In this document: one piece after another, positions 7,360-11,145 of the stretch
Numbering within the stretch: the first letter of the stretch is position 1
How the letters are laid out: each line of letters begins with the position of its first letter
NCBI GenBank assembly: GCA_036497785.1
Contig: DASXIW010000154.1
Location: 1-11,145, forward strand
Length of the DNA: 11,145 nt
Source of the DNA: DASXIW01 sp036497785
Lineage (GTDB): Bacteria > Pseudomonadota > Alphaproteobacteria > Acetobacterales > Acetobacteraceae
Direction: 5' to 3'
Translations under genes and position numbers: made by a program
Notes under the pieces: model-generated
Database searches by the model: none
What the model saw: only the letters and a program-made list of their open reading frames with translations
What the model was told of the DNA's origin: nothing

Positions 7360-8940
7360 TCAGCTCTCCCACCCGCGCGGGCTGAAATCCAGAAAGAACG
7401 AGGGCGGCTGGCGCCATGGCAGTTCCCGCCGCTTGGCCGTGAACACCGCATTCTGGTTCAGCACGATATAGGTCGGGTCCTCGCGCTCGCAGATCTGCAG
7501 CATCCGTGCGAAGGCCTGCTTGCGCTTGCCCACATCCGTGCCGCTCTCCAGCACGCCAGAAAGCGTGTTCATCTCCGCGTTGGTCCATTCGCCATCCTGC
7601 TGCTGGGCCCCGTTCGGCCCGTGCTGGTTCACGATGGAGCTCACCGGATCGTCGAACACCGCGGAATTGGACCAGTCGCGCACCCCGCGCGGCCCCGCCT
7701 TGTCCAGCACCTGCGCCCAGTTCTCCTTCACCTCGATCGGCGTGTTCAGCCCCACCAGCTTCCAGCACTCGGTCACGACCTCGGCCGTCGCGGTCTCCTC
7801 GGGGTAGTAGTCCTTGCGGATGCGATAGGGGATCGGCGTCCCGTCATACCCTGCATCGTTCAGCAGCTCGCGCGCGGCGGCCGGGTCGTAGGGCGGCACG
7901 GTCCACCCCTTCACGAACATGTCGCCATAGAACTCCCATTGCAGCCCGGGCGGCACGCGCGCGCGCCCGTCCCACAGCGTATCCACGATCGATCTGCCGT
8001 CGATCGCATGCGCCATGGCCAACCGCACGCGCGGGTCCACCAGTGCCGGATGATGCTTGTCGAAGGTGATGATGCGGTGGTTCAGGACCAGCCCGCCCAG
8101 CACCTCGATCCCCGGATACACCTCGATATCGTCGATCGCATCCGGCTGCACGTCGCAGGCGAACTGGTATTCGCCGGATCGCAGCCCGTTGATCCGCGAC
8201 GCTGCCTCTGGCACTTCCAGGAAGCGCAGAGTCTTGATCGGCGGCCGCCCCCCCCAGTACTCGTCATGCGCATCCAGCGTCAGCGACGCATCCGGCCGGA
8301 ATTCCCGCAACTTATAAGGCCCGGTCCCCACCAGCTTGCTCGAATTGGCCTGCCAGTCGCCGTTCTCGGTCCAGGCCCGCCGCGAACAAATCTCGCTCCC
8401 CCCGGCCGAAATCCGCCCTTCCATGGTCACATCCGGCGTCGCGTTCACAAACCGCACCGTCAGCCGGTCCACCACCTCCACCCGCGCGAGATGCGGCCAG
8501 TGGCGCCGCGCCACCGCCGGAATATCCGCCGGCAGATTGCTCCTGCCTCCGCCGAACATCCGCTCCGGCCCGAAGCTGAACGCCACGTCCTCGGCGGTCA
8601 GCGTGTCGCCGTTATGCAGCTTCACCCCCGGCCGCAACGACAATTCCACCGTCGTCTCGTCGATCCGCCGCCAGTTCGTCGCCAGCCCCGGCACACGCTC
8701 CAGACGCCCCTGCTGGTTGCGCGCGATCAGCGTCTCCTGGATCGAACCGAGCCAGCGTTCGGAAGCGTTGGAGGATTGCTCCCGCAACGGGTCCAGCACG
8801 CCGCTATTGGAAATCTTGGCGACCGCGATGGTGATCTCCGGGCGGTCATCCCCGGCAGGGGAAGTGTTCTGCGCGATGGCGAAGCGCGGCAGGGCGGCCG
8901 CTCCGGCCCCTGCCAGCAAAAGACGGCGGGAAATGCTCAT
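7360..8940 (-). CDS. Family-5 extracellular solute-binding protein (DppA/AccA type) with Tat-like signal
   Basis: Periplasmic receptor of the importer. ATG 8940 gives 526 aa and shares one base with the stop of the preceding ATPase gene (TGATG). A longer frame to 8979 is rejected because its first 13 residues are unlike a signal peptide. The N-terminus MSISRRLLLAGAG has a twin-arginine pattern (S-R-R-L-L-L) and a likely cut after AIA at residue 23, hinting at Tat export; Sec cannot be excluded. The family-5 signature runs at about residues 83-127 (VPGLATNWR, LRPGVKLHNGD, LTAEDVAFSF), followed by GTGPYKL and DEYWGGRPP. Members bind peptides, nickel, opines, sugars or phosphodiesters, so the family does not fix the ligand; the GDPD gene in the operon suggests a phosphodiester. 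Codons around 8248-8255 form a run of eight G on the coding strand. Confidence 0.92.
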   Translation of the reverse strand: MSISRRLLLAGAGAAALPRFAIAQNTSPAGDDRPEITIAVAKISNSGVLDPLREQSSNASERWLGSIQETLIARNQQGRLERVPGLATNWRRIDETTVELSLRPGVKLHNGDTLTAEDVAFSFGPERMFGGGRSNLPADIPAVARRHWPHLARVEVVDRLTVRFVNATPDVTMEGRISAGGSEICSRRAWTENGDWQANSSKLVGTGPYKLREFRPDASLTLDAHDEYWGGRPPIKTLRFLEVPEAASRINGLRSGEYQFACDVQPDAIDDIEVYPGIEVLGGLVLNHRIITFDKHHPALVDPRVRLAMAHAIDGRSIVDTLWDGRARVPPGLQWEFYGDMFVKGWTVPPYDPAAARELLNDAGYDGTPIPYRIRKDYYPEETATAEVVTECWKLVGLNTPIEVKENWAQVLDKAGPRGVRDWSNSAVFDDPVSSIVNQHGPNGAQQQDGEWTNAEMNTLSGVLESGTDVGKRKQAFARMLQICEREDPTYIVLNQNAVFTAKRRELPWRQPPSFFLDFSPRGWES

Positions 8941-9935
8941 CAGGCGGCTATCCTTGTCGTGTCCTGAACAAGATGACACGCCACCTTCCTCCCGTCGGAC
9001 ATGGCGCGCAATTCCGGGGTCTCCACGCGGCAGCCAGCCACTGCCACCGGGCAGCGCGGATGGAAAGCGCAGCCGGTGGGGCGGTCGACCGGGTTCGGCG
9101 GATCGCCGCTCAGCACGATCCGCGCCTGCCGACGCGGCCCCGGCGTGGGAATGGCTGAAACCAGCGCGCGGGAATAGGGATGGGCGGGCTCGGCGAAGAT
9201 CGCCTCCGGGTCGCCCTGCTCGACCACGCGGCCAAGATACATCACCGCCACCTCGTGCGACATTTGCCGCACCACCTTCAGGTCATGGCTGATGAACACC
9301 ATGGCGATGCCCCGTGCCGCCTGCAGATCGGTCAGCATGTTCACCACCTGCGCCTGGATCGACACATCCAGCGCCGAGACCGGCTCGTCACACACCAGCA
9401 GCGCCGGGTCCGTGGCCAGCGCCCGGGCCAGCACCGCCCGCTGCCGCTGCCCGCCGGAAAGCTCATGCGGATGCCGCGCGGCATGGTCCGGCCGCAATCC
9501 CACATCGCGCAATAGCGCCGCCACACGCTCGCGCCGGTCAGCCGCACTGCCGATGCCATGGATGGTCAACGGCTCCATGATCTGCGCGGCGATCGTCAGC
9601 CGCCGGTCCATCGCCCCCAGCGGATCCTGAAACACCAGTTGCATCCGCGCTCGCATCCGCCGCCACGCCGCACTGCCCGGGGCCGGCATTGGCTGGCCCT
9701 CGAAGCGCACGCCGCCGCGATTCGGCCGCTCCAACCCCAGCGCGATGCGCCCGGTGGTGGATTTGCCGCAGCCGGATTCGCCCACAATCCCCAGCGTCCG
9801 CCCCGCCGCCACGCGCAGCGAGACATGGTCCACCGCCCGCACCGCGACCGCACTGCCCAAAAACCCGCGCCGGCTGGAATACACCCGCGAAACGCCGTCC
9901 AATTCCAGAAGATCGGTTACAGAACCACCGCTCAC
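8940..9935 (-). CDS. Oligopeptide-type ABC transporter ATPase, DppF/OppF-like
   Basis: Cytoplasmic ATPase that powers the importer together with the DppD-like partner, 331 aa. It has Walker A GESGCGKST (52-60), Q-loop VFQDP (101-105), signature LSGGQRQR (159-166), Walker B LLVCDEP (179-185) with D-loop SALD, and switch His217 in FISHD. The C-terminal oligo_HPY region has four cysteines at 289, 295, 302 and 320 (C-x5-C-x6-C-x17-C), the pattern that binds an iron-sulfur cluster in some Dpp ATPases. The start is a GTG at 9935 overlapping the previous stop by 4 bp (GTGA), and the stop overlaps the next ATG by 1 bp. Confidence 0.95.
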   Translation of the reverse strand: MSGGSVTDLLELDGVSRVYSSRRGFLGSAVAVRAVDHVSLRVAAGRTLGIVGESGCGKSTTGRIALGLERPNRGGVRFEGQPMPAPGSAAWRRMRARMQLVFQDPLGAMDRRLTIAAQIMEPLTIHGIGSAADRRERVAALLRDVGLRPDHAARHPHELSGGQRQRAVLARALATDPALLVCDEPVSALDVSIQAQVVNMLTDLQAARGIAMVFISHDLKVVRQMSHEVAVMYLGRVVEQGDPEAIFAEPAHPYSRALVSAIPTPGPRRQARIVLSGDPPNPVDRPTGCAFHPRCPVAVAGCRVETPELRAMSDGRKVACHLVQDTTRIAA

Positions 9936-10921
9936 GCCGGCACGTTCTCCCGCACGCCCACCCGGATGCAGGCCGCCGCGTGGTCATGCCCCGCCTCGCG
10001 AAACACCGGCACGCTGGCCGAACAGGCCGGCAACGCCTCCGCACAGCGTGGCGCGAAGGCGCAGCCCGGCGGCAGGTTCCACGGCTCCGGCACCCCACCA
10101 GGAATGGCCAAAAGCCGCCGGCGCGGCCCGACCATGTCGGGCAGGGCGCCCAGCAACCCGCGCGTATAGGGATGCGCGGGCTCGGCGAACAGCACATCAG
10201 CCGGGGCCTCCTCGATGATCCGCCCGGCATAGATCACGCCCACGCGGCTGCACATATCGGCCACCACGCCCAGATCGTGGCTGATCAGCACCAGCGCCAT
10301 GCCGGACTCGGCCTGCAAACGGCGCAGCAGATCCAGGATCTGCGCCTGGATGGTCGCATCCAGCGCCGTGGTCGGCTCATCGGCAATCAGCAATTCCGGC
10401 TGTCCCGCCAGCGCCATGGCGATCATCACCCGCTGATTCTGCCCGCCGGACATCTCGTGTGGAAACGCATGCCGCCGCCGCCCGGCATCGGGTATCCCCA
10501 CCAGATCGAACAGCCGCCGCGCCTCGGCCGCCGCCGCTGCCCCATCCATGCCGCGATGCAGCCTCAGCGATTCCTCAACCTGCCGTCCAACCCGATGCAC
10601 CGGATTCAAGGCGGTCGCCGGGTCTTGAAAGATCATGGCGATCCGCCCGCCGCGCACCTCATCCAGCACGGAAGGCGCGGCGCCAATCAGCTCCTTGCCC
10701 TCCAGCGTCACGCTGCCCGAAACCCGCGCCGACTTCGGCAACAACCCCAACGCCGCCAGCCAGGTAATGGACTTGCCGGAACCGGACTCGCCAACCAGCC
10801 CCACCGCCTCGCCCCGGCGCACATCCAAATCAATCCCGCGCAAAGCCGGCACACCCTGAAACGCCACGGTCAACCCCCGCAGCGCCACCAGCGTCTCCGC
10901 CCGATGCCCGATCCCGTCCAT
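9932..10921 (-). CDS. Oligopeptide-type ABC transporter ATPase, DppD/OppD-like
   Basis: First gene of the importer operon; cytoplasmic ATPase of 329 aa from ATG 10921. Walker A GESGSGKS (44-51), Q-loop IFQDP (97-101), signature MSGGQNQR (157-164), Walker B LLIADEP (177-183), switch His215 in LISHD. The oligo_HPY tail has cysteines at 287, 293, 300 and 318, the same spacing as the partner ATPase. The start is chosen because the protein then begins as the family does (ALRGLTVAF soon after the start) and GAGG lies 4 nt upstream (10926-10929). The frame stays open to 11104, but there it reads through the end of a transposase gene, so the longer versions, including ATG 10966, are rejected. The insertion sequence immediately upstream may have removed the native promoter. 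Confidence 0.94.
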   Translation of the reverse strand: MDGIGHRAETLVALRGLTVAFQGVPALRGIDLDVRRGEAVGLVGESGSGKSITWLAALGLLPKSARVSGSVTLEGKELIGAAPSVLDEVRGGRIAMIFQDPATALNPVHRVGRQVEESLRLHRGMDGAAAAAEARRLFDLVGIPDAGRRRHAFPHEMSGGQNQRVMIAMALAGQPELLIADEPTTALDATIQAQILDLLRRLQAESGMALVLISHDLGVVADMCSRVGVIYAGRIIEEAPADVLFAEPAHPYTRGLLGALPDMVGPRRRLLAIPGGVPEPWNLPPGCAFAPRCAEALPACSASVPVFREAGHDHAAACIRVGVRENVPA

Positions 10922-10925
10922 GCAA

Positions 10926-10929
10926 CCTC
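10926..10929 (-). promoter_or_regulatory. Probable ribosome binding site of the dppD-like gene
   Basis: GAGG on the minus strand, 4 nt before ATG 10921. It lies in the 37-bp stretch that must also hold the end of the insertion sequence, so it may derive from the element or from the native leader. Confidence 0.45.
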
Positions 10930-10958
10930 GGTCCAAATCGGATAAAAGCCTTTCTTGA

Positions 10959-11145
10959 TTACGCATGAACCTCAGCCAGCTTGAGCAGGCGGTATGGCAT
11001 CGGTGGGGTCCGCACCCCGGCCCATGCGAGCCGGGGGACCATTGCTGCGAGATCGTATCGACGATTGAAGCGATACTCGAACTCGGCGAGGTAGCGGGGC
11101 ACATGCTTGCTGGTGATGGCGCGATAGGTGCCGGTGATCGCCGCC
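10959..11145 (-). CDS. ISXO2-like (probably IS1595-family) transposase, C-terminal part, cut by window edge
   Basis: An open frame enters at the window edge and reads 62 codons to a TAA at 10959-10961; no start is inside the window. The translation contains GTYRAI, then HVPRYLAEFEYRFNRRYDL and a tail ending in PYRLLKLAEVHA. The RYLxEFxYRFNRR segment is what I recognise from the end of ISXO2-like DDE transposases of the IS1595 family, which work by cut-and-paste or copy-paste on DNA. The frame differs from that of the dppD-like gene's upstream extension. It is not known whether the transposase is complete, as its catalytic part lies beyond the edge. Confidence 0.72.
   Translation of the reverse strand, partial: AAITGTYRAITSKHVPRYLAEFEYRFNRRYDLAAMVPRLAWAGVRTPPMPYRLLKLAEVHA

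Larger units (their letters stand above)
10922..11145 (-). mobile_element. One end of an insertion sequence upstream of the importer operon (outer boundary approximate)
   Basis: The transposase 3' end is followed by only 37 bp (10922-10958) before the dppD-like start, so the terminal inverted repeat should lie in that interval, if the element is intact on this side. The other end is outside the window, so the inverted repeat and the target duplication cannot be defined and the limit given is the furthest possible one. The interval 10930-10958 is AT-richer than its surroundings. Confidence 0.6.

Noticed and set aside
7956..7966. Alternating CG run
   Set aside because: Explained by Arg/Ala codons of the binding protein in GC-rich DNA; too short to argue for a special structure.
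6430..8967. Very long plus-strand open frame (845 codons) opposite the binding-protein and permease genes
   Set aside because: Its translation is almost wholly His, Arg, Pro, Gln and Ala without domains, the usual antisense shadow of GC-rich coding DNA; the minus-strand genes there have clear family motifs.
9689..10945. Plus-strand open frame of 418 codons opposite the two ATPase genes
   Set aside because: Shadow of genes with complete Walker A, signature and Walker B motifs on the other strand.
10922..11104. Longer N-terminus for the dppD-like ATPase, including ATG 10966
   Set aside because: This part overlaps the end of the transposase gene in another frame and adds residues not found in the family; ATG 10921 has a ribosome site and a normal N-terminus.

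Overview
The window is GC-rich bacterial DNA, probably alphaproteobacterial. This rests on composition, on the SmoE/MtlK-type polyol genes and on the Dpp/Acc-type transporter; no ribosomal or other marker gene is present, so genus is not assigned. All eleven coding segments lie on the minus strand, so transcription runs from high to low coordinates. No tRNA, rRNA, CRISPR array or prophage gene was seen.

Layout in transcription order. (1) 10959-11145: C-terminal 62 codons of an ISXO2-like transposase (probably IS1595 family), whose stop is only 37 bp from the next start. (2) 5555-10921: a tightly packed dipeptide/oligopeptide-type ABC importer in the order ATPase D, ATPase F, family-5 binding protein, permease B, permease C, with every junction overlapping or abutting (GTGA, TGATG, TGA|ATG, TGATG). 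(3) 4791-5528: a glycerophosphodiester phosphodiesterase (GDPD) 26 bp downstream, behind a perfect 17-bp tandem duplication that includes the permease stop codon. (4) 3351-4682: an FMN-dependent LLM-class monooxygenase of the NtaA/SnaA/DszA type. (5) 1827-3308: mannitol 2-dehydrogenase (MtlK), followed by a polyol/sugar ABC importer made of a SmoE-like binding protein (378-1748) and a MalF/SmoF-like permease cut by the window edge (1-373).

How the genes may work together. A complete family-5 importer joined to a GDPD is the layout of the Agrobacterium acc operon, which imports the sugar-phosphodiester opine agrocinopine and cleaves it inside the cell with the GDPD-type enzyme AccF. I infer that block 2-3 is an acc-like phosphodiester scavenging system of unknown substrate, not a plain peptide transporter. 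Block 5 is a separate route that imports a hexitol and oxidises it to a ketose. The monooxygenase between them has no obvious partner here (no flavin reductase), so whether it serves either pathway is open. No regulator is present. The insertion sequence sits where the native promoter of the importer operon would be expected.
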